Origin: Jejuia pallidilutea
GTDB taxonomy: Bacteria > Bacteroidota > Bacteroidia > Flavobacteriales > Flavobacteriaceae
Assembly: GCF_002973595.1 (NCBI RefSeq)
Contig: NZ_PVEO01000001.1
Coordinates: forward strand, 248,001-312,000
Direction of reading: 5' to 3'
Length of the DNA stretch: 64,000 bases
The notes below the pieces were generated by a model. The model was not told the DNA's origin. It made no database searches and worked only from the letters and a program-made list of their open reading frames with translations. Each line of letters starts with the position of its first letter. The stretch's first letter is position 1. The position numbers were made by a program, and so were the translations under genes. This document shows positions 19,378-28,814 of this stretch, one piece after another.

Positions 19378-20940
19378 TTAATTTGTAAGCTCAACAAATA
19401 CTGGTGATACTTTTTTAAGGATCACACTTACGCCACTTGCTTTAGCTTCTATATCAAATATCTGAACACCAGAACCACGCTTAGCTTTACGTAAGGCACT
19501 TTTTGCTCTACTATCTAGTTTGTTTCCGTTTACATCTATTGTAGGCTGTCCTGGAACTTTAAATTTAAATCCTGTAACGCGTAATGGTAGCTCAAAATCA
19601 AAATCTTCGAATTTTGCACCAATAGACGATTTTTCTAAGCTTTGACGCTGCATTTTAATTGCACCATCTTCCCCTCTAACTGTTCCTGTTGGTTTTGGTA
19701 AATCTTTAATTCTGAATTTAGCATTATCCGTTACTTTTCCTCCATCTGGTAGTGTACCTGTAACATTAATTGTTACTTCTCTACCTTTGATGTTTGTTGC
19801 ATCCATAATATATCTACTACCGCCAACACCTGATAAACCTTGTGCACTTGCATTTACTTTATTATCTGGTATACCTGCAAATGAGATAGTCATTGGGTTT
19901 TTAACACCTCTATACACTACATTCATTTTATCAGCAGAAATAGTGGCTGCATTTGGCTTAGCTACTGTAGCAAAAGATGATTTAACAGGTACTTCAATCT
20001 CTTCACCATCTTGTGCAAATATTAGTTTACCTTCAATTGTATGCTCTCCAACGCCACCTGTACCTACTTTTAACTTCACCTTACCATCTTCAATAGAATA
20101 CTGGTTTTCAGTAAGTTTTCTTCCATCTAAGGTTAGTTCTACTCTACTTGGTTTTGTAGATGCATCTTTACGACCTAATACAATTTGGCCATCGAATTGC
20201 TCTCCGTTGAAGTAAGCCGACTTTGAAGTTTCCATTAACGTTGTATAGTTTGTCATAGATACTTCGCTTGAAAGTGTACCTTGTAACATGTTTGACAATA
20301 CCTCAGATTCTGTAGTTTTGATATCTGCTTGAAGCTGTGTCATTTTAGTTAAAGAGGCTACTAATGGAAAGCCTTTAAAGTGATAGTCTAACCAACCTTG
20401 AGGTCTGTTATCTCTATTCTTTACATCATCGGTACTAAACTTCTTTTTTACGTCATCAATAACAGGCTCCATTCCTGGTTGCCCTTTAAGTAAATCAACA
20501 ACACCTTCTCTAAAAGTTCTCATTTGGTTTAAAAACTCTTCACCATCTGGTTTTATCTTATCACCTTTAAAAAAGTTTTGGTCAAGATAATCGCCTTTGT
20601 CCATAATTTCATAATCCGTTGGATTATCAATCTTAGCGGTCATTTTACTCTTTAAATCAGCTAAATAAGCATCAAAATCTGATGCTAGTTTATCTAATTT
20701 TTCAGCTTTTGCTTTTAATGGTTTAAATTTTTCTGGTTGTTCCTCAGCTTTTAATTCTAAACTAGCAAGAAAGTTGTTGTTTCTCTCTTCTGTTGCTTCG
20801 TTTGAGACCGTTAGCTTTTCGTTCATTAATCCGAATGCTGATAAAACTTCTTTCGACATATTTAAAGCTAGCATTGCTATAAATATTAAATACATCAAGT
20901 TTATCATTTTCTGTCTTGGTGATAAATTTCCTCCTGCCAT
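19378..20940 (-). CDS. gldM: Gliding motility / T9SS motor protein GldM
   Basis: 520 residues. The N-terminus MAGGNLSPRQKMINLMYLIFIAML is the conserved cytoplasmic stub and single transmembrane helix, followed by a long periplasmic part of several beta domains (GldM/PorM D1-D4). GldM dimers with GldL form the proton-driven rotary motor of the type IX system and reach across the periplasm to GldK/GldN. 41 bases separate it from gldL and 52 from gldN. Confidence 0.97.
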   Translation of the reverse strand: MAGGNLSPRQKMINLMYLIFIAMLALNMSKEVLSAFGLMNEKLTVSNEATEERNNNFLASLELKAEEQPEKFKPLKAKAEKLDKLASDFDAYLADLKSKMTAKIDNPTDYEIMDKGDYLDQNFFKGDKIKPDGEEFLNQMRTFREGVVDLLKGQPGMEPVIDDVKKKFSTDDVKNRDNRPQGWLDYHFKGFPLVASLTKMTQLQADIKTTESEVLSNMLQGTLSSEVSMTNYTTLMETSKSAYFNGEQFDGQIVLGRKDASTKPSRVELTLDGRKLTENQYSIEDGKVKLKVGTGGVGEHTIEGKLIFAQDGEEIEVPVKSSFATVAKPNAATISADKMNVVYRGVKNPMTISFAGIPDNKVNASAQGLSGVGGSRYIMDATNIKGREVTINVTGTLPDGGKVTDNAKFRIKDLPKPTGTVRGEDGAIKMQRQSLEKSSIGAKFEDFDFELPLRVTGFKFKVPGQPTIDVNGNKLDSRAKSALRKAKRGSGVQIFDIEAKASGVSVILKKVSPVFVELTN

Positions 20941-20981
20941 GTTTAATTAGGTTTTGGTTATTAAATTTGGGTACCCCCTAA

Positions 20982-21614
20982 TTATTTGTTCATTGCAGAT
21001 AACATTCCACCATATACACCGTTAAGTGAAGATAAGTTTGAAGCTAAAGATGCCATTTGTTCTTTTAATTTAGCGGCATTTTCTACAGACTCCTCATTTA
21101 TAGAAGCTTGTTTGTTAATGCTCTCTAACTGTACTTTGTACAAGCTATTTAAAGATTCCATTTGTGCTGCTGCCAAAGATAACTCTTCACCATACTTTTG
21201 TGTAGCTTGAATAGAATCTACAGTTGGAGAGATACCTTTTGCTGCTCCTTCAAAGTTTTTAATACTTTCGCCTAAGCTTGCCATTAATTCTCCGTCTATC
21301 TTAGCTTCTTTTAGTAACTCGTCTAATTTTTGAGACAATACACCTTTAGGGTTTTGAGACTCTTTTGCAGACGCCTCTCCACCTGCTAATTCAGGATATA
21401 CTAAAGACCAATCTAAATCGTTGTCTACTGGTTCAAATGCCGATAGTGCGAAAATAATTGCTTCGGTTACAAGACCAATGGTTAACATTACGTTACCGGT
21501 TAAGAATCCTATTTCGAAGTGTGTAATTTTAAATAATGCTCCGATGATTACAATTGATGCCCCTAATCCGTAGGCCATATTCATGAATCTTTTACTTGCT
21601 TTTGACTGTGCCAT
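20982..21614 (-). CDS. gldL: Gliding motility / T9SS motor protein GldL
   Basis: 210 residues. Two transmembrane helices near the N-terminus (YGLGASIVIIGALFKITHFEIGF; MLTIGLVTEAIIFALSAFEP) with Lys and Glu/His residues of the proton pathway, then a soluble helical tail. GldL is the stator-like partner of GldM in the inner membrane. The position between gldK and gldM is canonical. Confidence 0.97.
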   Translation of the reverse strand: MAQSKASKRFMNMAYGLGASIVIIGALFKITHFEIGFLTGNVMLTIGLVTEAIIFALSAFEPVDNDLDWSLVYPELAGGEASAKESQNPKGVLSQKLDELLKEAKIDGELMASLGESIKNFEGAAKGISPTVDSIQATQKYGEELSLAAAQMESLNSLYKVQLESINKQASINEESVENAAKLKEQMASLASNLSSLNGVYGGMLSAMNK

Positions 21615-21696
21615 AATTTTTGGTTTTTAATTTTAAGCAGACAAACTACTTAAGTAGGTTAAATTAATAGTTATTACTGATTTGATTTAATACGAT

Positions 21697-23067
21697 TTAT
21701 TTACCGTTCTTAGTTACGTTTGTCCCCATGTAATCTTGAACGGTTCTGAAACCTATATAACTTCTTGCAGAATCTGCATATTCGTAATCTCTTGAACTTA
21801 CCTGTAAAAAGTAAGCCACATCTTTCCAAGACCCACCGCGAATAACTTTACGCGTATTATCTGGATCGTTAACACTTGGATTTATGGTTGATGAATACTC
21901 ATAAGACGCAGGGTCGTATGATGCATTTACCCATTCTGAAACGTTACCAGCCATATTGTATAAATTGTAATCGTTTGGCTCGTAAGACTTCGCTTCTACT
22001 GTATACAATGCTTGGTCTGCTGCGTAATCTCCACGTACTGGTTTAAAGTTTGCCATAAAACAACCCCTATCACTTTTAGTGTAAGGACCTCCCCACGGAT
22101 ACGTTGCTGCTTGCAGGCCACCTCTGGCAGCATATTCCCACTCTGCTTCTGATGGTAATCTAAATCTATTTACCAAAGCAGCACCTTTTCTGGTTTTTTG
22201 GTAGGTGTTTTTATTAATGGTTCTCCATTCGCAAAAGGCTTTTGCTTGTTTCCAAGTTACACCAACTACAGGATATTCGCCATAAGCTTCGTGCCAAAAA
22301 TAATCGTTGTGCATTGGCTCGTTGTACGAATATTGAAAATCTCTAATCCAAACTGTTGTATCAGGATATACTTCTACTTCTTCCTTTTTAATTACTTTAC
22401 TACGTTTAACACCTCTACTTTTCGCAGCTTCTTGAATATCCATGTAACTGTACTGGAATTTGAACTTTTTCACATCCCAAGTACGCTGCCCGTTATAAGA
22501 TTCTTCTAAAGGCAAATACATAGTATCCATAACCTCAGCATAATACTCATCTAAATATTCTGATGTATCAAAGATTAGGTCTACATCTTTATTAATTTTT
22601 CTCCCTTCATATCCTGTTGGCCCTAATCCTGTATAATTTTCATACATATATTTTTCGTACACCGACATATTTTCAGGATCTGCGTCTTTAAAGGCGTATT
22701 CTCCTATAGTACCTGCATCGGCTTGGGTTAACCCCACATCGTCTGCAAGTTTAGCAAGCTCCATTCTTAAAATAGAATCTCTTACCCAATGCACGAACTG
22801 TCGGTATTCACTATTTGTAATTTCGGTTGCATCCATATAGAAGGCTCTAACCGTAACTGTCTTTCCTGGAGCATCATTCACCCCAGCAAGATCGTCGTCG
22901 GCCTTACCCATTATAAATGCACCACCAGGGACAAGCTCCATACCATAAGGCTTTTCTGGATGCCATTTTTTTCCTTTAACGCCTACCAGCTCACCTCTAT
23001 CTTTAGAGCCACAACTAGCCAGTAAAGTTAATACTGCGGTTAATAAAACAAACTTCTTCATATTCAT
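21697..23067 (-). CDS. gldK: Gliding motility / T9SS lipoprotein GldK
   Basis: 456 residues, lipoprotein signal with Cys19 (LLASCG). The protein has the formylglycine-generating-enzyme fold (PGGAFIMGKADDD; FRLPSEAEWEYAARGG; GNVSEWVNASYDP; VIRGGSWKD). In GldK/PorK this fold is structural and not known to be catalytic. GldK forms the outer-membrane ring with GldN. The start is MNMKK, or MKK two codons on. A TATGTTTA near-match to the -7 box lies upstream. First gene of the operon. Confidence 0.96.
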   Translation of the reverse strand: MNMKKFVLLTAVLTLLASCGSKDRGELVGVKGKKWHPEKPYGMELVPGGAFIMGKADDDLAGVNDAPGKTVTVRAFYMDATEITNSEYRQFVHWVRDSILRMELAKLADDVGLTQADAGTIGEYAFKDADPENMSVYEKYMYENYTGLGPTGYEGRKINKDVDLIFDTSEYLDEYYAEVMDTMYLPLEESYNGQRTWDVKKFKFQYSYMDIQEAAKSRGVKRSKVIKKEEVEVYPDTTVWIRDFQYSYNEPMHNDYFWHEAYGEYPVVGVTWKQAKAFCEWRTINKNTYQKTRKGAALVNRFRLPSEAEWEYAARGGLQAATYPWGGPYTKSDRGCFMANFKPVRGDYAADQALYTVEAKSYEPNDYNLYNMAGNVSEWVNASYDPASYEYSSTINPSVNDPDNTRKVIRGGSWKDVAYFLQVSSRDYEYADSARSYIGFRTVQDYMGTNVTKNGK

Positions 23068-23224
23068 AGAAAACTCGAGGTTAATGATTATAGCTTAATT
23101 TTTGAGAGCGTAAACATATTTATATATTTTCGAAAAAACAACTTTTTATCTAAAAAAATAACATTTCATCGTGAAAATTTGGCATTTCACCGATAAAATT
23201 GACCTTTTGACCATACTTTGTCTA

Positions 23225-24391
23225 TCACACAGAATTCTTCTGAAACGCTTTAAACCAGCGGTTTGGCACTTTATCATTACAAGCGTCTAGATAATCTTGA
23301 TGCGTGCATGGTAATAACGTGTGTCTTTTTAATTTATTATTCACTTCTGCCAAAAAAGGAATCTCCACCCACCAACGTCCTGTTTTATTACTCTTGTAAA
23401 ATACTAGTTCGTGAGACTCTACCAAAGTATAAAATTTTTGATAGCTTTTTTCATCTGCGAAATTATCATCCTTAACCCTACAATTTACGCCTTCGATAAA
23501 ATACCAAATTATTTGCGCTATAAGCATTGAGGTGACCTCATCATCATGCGATGGCTTATATTCGTATATACCAAAAGAGCTTACTTTATTACTAATACCT
23601 GCATACCTAGAAATGGCACAAATTTCCTTTCCATCTAAACCGTTAGGGGAAAACTTTTGCTTTAAGTTCACCTCAGCGCCTTTTACTGATTTTAAATCTA
23701 ACGTAACAATATTAGCATCTCTAAGCACGGGCTCTACTATAGTAATATCTTTATTGACTTCGCCTAATCGATACGATTCAAAGTACAAACGCTCCATTAG
23801 GTCTATTTCTTCCTGCGAATTAAAATAGGTTTGGTAGCCAATGTTTGAATAATTAAAGAGGTTGTAAGGCTCATCTAAAATTATTTTTCCAACATAGCTA
23901 TTATTTTTTATGGGTTTTGCAGAATCCCCTAAATCGAACTTACAATCTATATTTACCAAGTTTACCATAGGCATTAATGCATCATAAGCGCGATAATTAG
24001 CATATGTTAGGTCCTGGCTTCCTCCTAGCAAAACAGGAATAATATGTTTTTTAATAAGAATTTCTATTGTTTCTCTTAGCGCAAAATAGGTATCTTCTAC
24101 ACTTTCGCCTGCATTTATATCGCCTAAATCTGCTACTGTGGTATTCCAACTCCCCGGAAATAAAGCGTATAGAGACTTTCTAATTTCGTCTAATGTAAAT
24201 GCTTCACCAATATAATTTACATCATTTCTGTTTTCTATTACACCTAACAGGGCAATATCTACACCTTGTAATTCTGGAATACCTTTTTGTTTAGAATGTA
24301 CACGAAGTTTTCTTCCCAGAGATTGTGTAGACAATAATTCGTTGTGTGCTAAAACATTGTCTGATACGGGGGAAAGAAAATTGAAATTCAT
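23225..24391 (-). CDS. Arginase-fold (ureohydrolase-like) protein with degraded metal site
   Basis: 388 residues. The overall pattern is that of the arginase/formimidoylglutamase family: GGSQDLTYAN at 123-132, VNIDCKFDLG at 146-155, VTLDLKSVKG at 229-238, GLDGKEI at 251-257 and IYEYKP at 275-280. Canonical families have GGDH, DAHxD and DxD at the metal site. Here the His after GGx is Gln126, the His of DAHxD is Lys151, and the second Asp of DxD is Lys234; Asp149, Asp153 and Asp232 remain. Three of six manganese ligands are therefore changed, and hydrolase activity is doubtful. It lies between topA (11 bases) and gldK. Annotation as formimidoylglutamase should be treated with caution. Confidence 0.8.
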   Translation of the reverse strand: MNFNFLSPVSDNVLAHNELLSTQSLGRKLRVHSKQKGIPELQGVDIALLGVIENRNDVNYIGEAFTLDEIRKSLYALFPGSWNTTVADLGDINAGESVEDTYFALRETIEILIKKHIIPVLLGGSQDLTYANYRAYDALMPMVNLVNIDCKFDLGDSAKPIKNNSYVGKIILDEPYNLFNYSNIGYQTYFNSQEEIDLMERLYFESYRLGEVNKDITIVEPVLRDANIVTLDLKSVKGAEVNLKQKFSPNGLDGKEICAISRYAGISNKVSSFGIYEYKPSHDDEVTSMLIAQIIWYFIEGVNCRVKDDNFADEKSYQKFYTLVESHELVFYKSNKTGRWWVEIPFLAEVNNKLKRHTLLPCTHQDYLDACNDKVPNRWFKAFQKNSV

Positions 24392-24402
24392 ATTGCGAAA
24401 TA

Positions 24403-26922
24403 CTATTTATTTTTTGTTGTTGCCTTTTTTTTAGTAGTGCGTTTTTTGGTTGCTTTTTTCTTTGGGGCTTTTTTCTTTGGTGCCTTTGTTTCAATGTGGG
24501 CTTTAGCTTCTTCTAAAGTCATATCAGATACATCTACGGTTTTAGGCAACTCTACCTTAACCTTCCCTTTTATTACATTATGCCTACCCCAACGTGCCTT
24601 TTCCACACGAATGCCTTCTTCTTCCCAGTGGTGAATGAGCTTATCTTTTTCCTTTTGAATTTTATCTTCAATTAATTCAACGATATCGTCGTCTGATAAG
24701 TTATCCCAATCGTACTTTTTGTTTACATTAATAAACATATTGTTCCATTTTATAAACGGCCCAAAACGCCCTTTACCTTTTTGTACTGGTAAATCTTTGT
24801 ACATATATATGGGCGCATCTGCTTTTTGTTTCTCTTTAATTAAAACAATGGCATCGTCTAGCTCTACACTAAGAGGATCTTGCCCTTTTGGTAACGACAC
24901 AAACGCCTTACCAAATTTTACATAAGGCCCATACCGCCCATTATTAACCTGTACTTCCTCTCCCTCGTATTCTCCTAACGTTTTTGGCAACTGAAACAAA
25001 TCCATAGCCTCTTCGTAGGTAATTGTATTTAGCTGTTGTTCTGGACTCAAACTTGCAAATTGTGGTTTCTCCTCGTCGTCTACGGTACCTATTTGTACCA
25101 TTGGCCCAAATTTACCTAAGCGTACACTTACTTGTCGTCCTGTTTTAGGATCGGTTCCTAGTACACGTTCTCCTGATTCTCTGTCGGCATTTTCTTTTAC
25201 ATCTTCTACAACAGGATGGAATTTTTTATAGAAAGACTGCATCATTTCCGTCCAATCCTCCTTTCCTTCTGCTATTTCATCAAAATCTTCTTCAACTTTA
25301 GCCGTAAAATTATAATCTAATATTGCTTCGAAATGATTTACTAAAAAGTCGGTTACAATCATACCAATATCGGTTGGTACTAGTTTTCCTTTATCCGATC
25401 CTACTTTCTCGGTTAATGTTTTATCGGAAACTTTACCGTTTTGAAGTTTTAATTGCGTGTACGCTCGCTCCACACCTTCAACAGTTCCTTTTTCAATATA
25501 ATTTCTATTTTGAATAGTTGAAATTGTAGGCGCATAAGTTGAAGGACGACCAATACCTAATTCCTCTAGTTTTTTAACCAAGGAAGCCTCGGTATATCTT
25601 GCTGGCGGACGTGTGTAGCGTTCGGTTGCCGAAATAAAACTATTGAGTAACGTTTCATTAACCTTTAAATCTGGCAACATGCCTTCTTGTTCTATATCCT
25701 CATCATCGGTACCTTCTAGATACACTTTTAAAAATCCATCAAATTTTATTACTTCACCATTTGCAGTAAAGGTTTCGTTATGGGTAGAGGCTTCAATTTT
25801 TACATTTGTGCGCTCTAACTGCGCATCACTCATTTGAGATGCAATAGCGCGTTTCCAAATTAAATCGTACAGTCTCGCTTGGTCTCTATCTATATTTACA
25901 GAATGTGTAGAAAAATCTGTAGGGCGAATTGCTTCGTGCGCTTCTTGTGCTCCTTTTGCTTTTCCCTTATAGTTTCTTGGGTTACTGTAGGTTTTACCAT
26001 AGGCATTTTCAATTTCGGCCTGTGCCCCTTGTCTTGCCTCATCAGATAGATTAACACTATCGGTTCTCATATAAGTAATTAAACCTGCTTCGTACAAGCG
26101 TTGGGCCATCGTCATGGTTTTACTTACCGAAAAATATAATTTTCTTGATGCTTCCTGTTGAAGTGTTGATGTTGTAAATGGTGCTGCTGGCGATTTTTTT
26201 GCAGGTTTTTTTTGAAGGTCTGCTACTTTAAAATCTGCCGCTGCGTTTTTCTCTAAAAACTTATAGGCTTCTTCCTTAGTTTTAAAATTCTTCGGTAGTT
26301 TTGCTTTAAAGGATTGCCCATCTTCATTAGAAAATTCAGCATCAATTCTAAAAGACGCCTCGGGTGTGAATTCTTGAATTTCTCGTTCTTTTTCAACAAT
26401 TAACCGAACTGACACTGATTGTACACGACCTGCGGACAACCCTCCTTTAACCTTACGCCAAAGTACCGGAGACAGCTCATAACCTACTATTCTATCTAAC
26501 ACACGGCGTGCTTGTTGAGCATCTACCAAATCGTAATCTATACCTCTTGGGTTTTCAATTGCTTTTTTTATGGCCGACTTGGTTATTTCGTGGAATACTA
26601 TACGCTTTATTTTAGCCTTGTCTAATTTTAGCGTTTCTGCCAAATGCCACGCAATAGCTTCTCCTTCTCGATCTTCATCACTTGCCAACCAAACCATTTC
26701 AGCTTTATTAGCAAGAGATTTAAGTTTTTTTACTATCTCTTTTTTATCTTTAGAAACTTGGTATTTAGGCTTAAAATCGCCTTCTACGTCTACCCCCAAT
26801 TCTTTAGAGGGTAAGTCGGCTATGTGCCCAAAACTAGATTCTACTTTAAAGTCTTTACCTAAAAATTTTTCTATAGTTTTTGCCTTTGCAGGTGACTCAA
26901 CTATCACTAAATTCTTCGCCAT
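24403..26922 (-). CDS. topA: DNA topoisomerase I
   Basis: 839 residues. Toprim domain at the start (NLVIVESPAKAKTIEKFLG; LASDEDREGEAIAW), active-site Tyr in GLITYMRTDS, which cuts single strands to relax negative supercoils. The C-terminal part has no Cys4 zinc fingers. It carries four repeat motifs of the type G+(F/Y/W)GPxV instead (LGKFGPMVQIG, NGRYGPYVKFG, KGRFGPFIKWN, KARWGRHNVI), followed by a Lys-rich tail (KAPKKKAPKKKATKK). Such basic tails bind DNA non-specifically. A TACATTTG -7 box lies at 26942-26949. Probably co-transcribed with the arginase-like gene. Confidence 0.97.
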   Translation of the reverse strand: MAKNLVIVESPAKAKTIEKFLGKDFKVESSFGHIADLPSKELGVDVEGDFKPKYQVSKDKKEIVKKLKSLANKAEMVWLASDEDREGEAIAWHLAETLKLDKAKIKRIVFHEITKSAIKKAIENPRGIDYDLVDAQQARRVLDRIVGYELSPVLWRKVKGGLSAGRVQSVSVRLIVEKEREIQEFTPEASFRIDAEFSNEDGQSFKAKLPKNFKTKEEAYKFLEKNAAADFKVADLQKKPAKKSPAAPFTTSTLQQEASRKLYFSVSKTMTMAQRLYEAGLITYMRTDSVNLSDEARQGAQAEIENAYGKTYSNPRNYKGKAKGAQEAHEAIRPTDFSTHSVNIDRDQARLYDLIWKRAIASQMSDAQLERTNVKIEASTHNETFTANGEVIKFDGFLKVYLEGTDDEDIEQEGMLPDLKVNETLLNSFISATERYTRPPARYTEASLVKKLEELGIGRPSTYAPTISTIQNRNYIEKGTVEGVERAYTQLKLQNGKVSDKTLTEKVGSDKGKLVPTDIGMIVTDFLVNHFEAILDYNFTAKVEEDFDEIAEGKEDWTEMMQSFYKKFHPVVEDVKENADRESGERVLGTDPKTGRQVSVRLGKFGPMVQIGTVDDEEKPQFASLSPEQQLNTITYEEAMDLFQLPKTLGEYEGEEVQVNNGRYGPYVKFGKAFVSLPKGQDPLSVELDDAIVLIKEKQKADAPIYMYKDLPVQKGKGRFGPFIKWNNMFINVNKKYDWDNLSDDDIVELIEDKIQKEKDKLIHHWEEEGIRVEKARWGRHNVIKGKVKVELPKTVDVSDMTLEEAKAHIETKAPKKKAPKKKATKKRTTKKKATTKNK

Positions 26923-26941
26923 ACATCATTTTTTGAAGCTA

Positions 26942-26949
26942 CAAATGTA
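26942..26949 (-). promoter_or_regulatory. Candidate -7 box of topA
   Basis: TACATTTG on the minus strand matches the Bacteroidota TAnnTTTG element, 20 bases before the topA start. A clear TTG at -33 is not seen. Confidence 0.5.
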
Positions 26950-27003
26950 TATGAAAAAAAGTTTATCTGCCTAATTTTAAAGATTAACTGTGTGCGATTT
27001 AAT

Positions 27004-27041
27004 AAAAAAAGCCTGCTTTTTAATGTTAAAAGCAGGCTTTT
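27004..27041 (-). terminator. Terminator of the paired membrane-protein genes
   Basis: GCCTGCTTTT (27011-27020) pairs perfectly with AAAAGCAGGC (27028-27037); the minus strand continues into seven T. Confidence 0.88.
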
Positions 27042-27062
27042 AATTTTTATATTTTTGGTTTA

Positions 27063-27827
27063 TTATAGCACTTCACCAGAACCTATTTGTTCTATTTCGC
27101 TTTTATCATCAAAACCTATAACATGTTTGTAAATAAAGTACAAAGGTATATAAGCAAATGAAGCTGTAAAAAATGTGCCAATAAAACACATAAGCGTACC
27201 AACAATAGATGCTAAAAACCCCGAAACCAACATTAACCCAAAAATAATTAACCACTTTTTGTTGCCTAATTTAAAGCTAGCATTTACAATATCAGATGCA
27301 GACATATCTGGGTTATATGCATAAATTACATTAATTATTGCTACTGGCACCATCATATATATAATAGGAAAAACACACAGTATGTATGCTGCTATAATCA
27401 ACCCAAAAGAAATAGCGCCTAATTTTATAGTTTTTCCCAAATAAGGTGCTTTAAAGTAGTAGAAGTAATCGTCTTTAGTAGTTTCCCCAGCATCTTTTTG
27501 TTTACAAATTCTAAAAAAAGCAGATTTCAACCCAAAACTTATAACAATGGCAGCGAAAACGGTAACTAAAAGCAACCCATAAAAAGGAAGTAGTACCGCC
27601 ATATCTGGTTGGCTTTCATAAGCATTTGGCTCTAACATACCTGAAGCTATTAAAGGCGCATACATTAAAATGTAAAAAGGCAAAACAAACAAACCTGTTA
27701 GTAAAATAACAATAAAACCTTGTAGCCAAACTTTTTTAAACAGTTCTATAGATTCACTAAAAATACTGCCAAAATCTAGGTCTTTTGCAGTTTCTACCTT
27801 ATCAATTATTGTTTTTAATGTATTCAT
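27063..27827 (-). CDS. Multi-pass membrane protein, paralogue of its upstream neighbour
   Basis: 254 residues with about six hydrophobic helices. The amphipathic N-terminus (KVETAKDLDFGSIFSESIELFKKVWLQG) is closely similar to the next gene upstream, as are the central FKLGNKKWLIIFGLMLV and the C-terminal YIYKHVIGFDDKSEIEQIGSG. It resembles membrane domains often labelled DUF975 or glycerophosphodiester-phosphodiesterase membrane region, without catalytic residues. Function unknown. The pair arose by tandem duplication and probably forms a heteromer or has overlapping roles. Confidence 0.75.
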   Translation of the reverse strand: MNTLKTIIDKVETAKDLDFGSIFSESIELFKKVWLQGFIVILLTGLFVLPFYILMYAPLIASGMLEPNAYESQPDMAVLLPFYGLLLVTVFAAIVISFGLKSAFFRICKQKDAGETTKDDYFYYFKAPYLGKTIKLGAISFGLIIAAYILCVFPIIYMMVPVAIINVIYAYNPDMSASDIVNASFKLGNKKWLIIFGLMLVSGFLASIVGTLMCFIGTFFTASFAYIPLYFIYKHVIGFDDKSEIEQIGSGEVL

Positions 27828-27904
27828 AATATTATGATTTTGGTTAGTATTGTTTAAGTAAAAGTATTTTATTTTAGAGTGTGTTACAAATATCTTGATA
27901 AAAA

Positions 27905-28714
27905 TTACTCTATTCCTATTTTATCTATATCGCTTATGTTTTCGAATCCAAAAACATCCTTGTAAACTAAATAGGTAGGCAGGTAAACAATAGAAATTGT
28001 AAACAAAACACCTATAAAACATGCCACAATACCTAACATACCCAAGATTACGGTAACAAATAATAACCCAAAAATTAAGAACCACTTTTTTGAACCAAAC
28101 CTGAAGCTTAGCACAAAGAAATCTGAACTTTCTAAGTGGGGATTAAATGCAAAAAACACAACAAACAATGCGGTATAAACACTAAAAATAACTGATATAA
28201 TAGCATTTAACAAAGAGGCAGTAAGTGCGGGCAAAAAACGCTCAGAAACTAAATTAAGTAATGCTATTAATAGCGAAAATGCTGCGATAGCAAAAATTTT
28301 ACCTAAGTATTTTGATTTAAAAAAATAGAAAAAATCTTTAAAACCAAACGTTTCATTAAAATCTATTTTCTTTATAATTCTGTAAAAACCTGCTACAAAA
28401 GCTGTACTAAAAAAACTCATTACAAAAGTAACTCCCAAAACCAAGTATTGAAAATAGCCAGATTGCTCCTGCAGTAAACTACTTGCATCGTTGGGATCGT
28501 AACCACCAGATTCTACCTGCTCCATAACAGAATTAAACATTGGCACATATATAGCCGTAAAAAACGGCAACATTATTAATAATAGCAACAGTACTAGAAT
28601 GATACCTTGCGTCCACGTTTTTTTAAACAGCTCTAGAGTTTTACTTAAAATATCTCCAAAATCTAATTGTTTAGCTGTTTCAATTTTTTCTAATAAACTG
28701 TTTACAGAATTCAT
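27905..28714 (-). CDS. Multi-pass membrane protein, paralogue of its downstream neighbour
   Basis: 269 residues, about six hydrophobic helices. Shares with the downstream gene the N-terminal KIETAKQLDFGDILSKTLELFKK segment, the FRFGSKKWFLIFGLLFV core and the end motif VFGFENISDIDKIG. The intergenic gap is 77 bases without a terminator, so one transcript is likely. No enzymatic motif. Function unknown. Confidence 0.75.
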   Translation of the reverse strand: MNSVNSLLEKIETAKQLDFGDILSKTLELFKKTWTQGIILVLLLLLIMLPFFTAIYVPMFNSVMEQVESGGYDPNDASSLLQEQSGYFQYLVLGVTFVMSFFSTAFVAGFYRIIKKIDFNETFGFKDFFYFFKSKYLGKIFAIAAFSLLIALLNLVSERFLPALTASLLNAIISVIFSVYTALFVVFFAFNPHLESSDFFVLSFRFGSKKWFLIFGLLFVTVILGMLGIVACFIGVLFTISIVYLPTYLVYKDVFGFENISDIDKIGIE

Positions 28715-28767
28715 TTATACAAGTTTGGTTAGTTAATTTCTAATAAAAAAACGTTGCAATTATACAC

Positions 28768-28796
28768 AAAAAAATCTGCCCGAAGGCAGATTTTTC
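28768..28796 (-). terminator. Terminator of the LVIVD lipoprotein operon
   Basis: AAAATCTGCC (28771-28780), loop CGAA, GGCAGATTTT (28785-28794). Strong ten-pair stem with a stable tetraloop, flanked by A/T runs. Confidence 0.88.
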
Positions 28797-28814
28797 AACA
28801 ACATTCAGTTTAGT

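Noticed and set aside
23225..24391. Firm annotation as formimidoylglutamase
   Set aside because: Three of six metal ligands are replaced and no hut genes are adjacent, so the enzymatic name is not supported.
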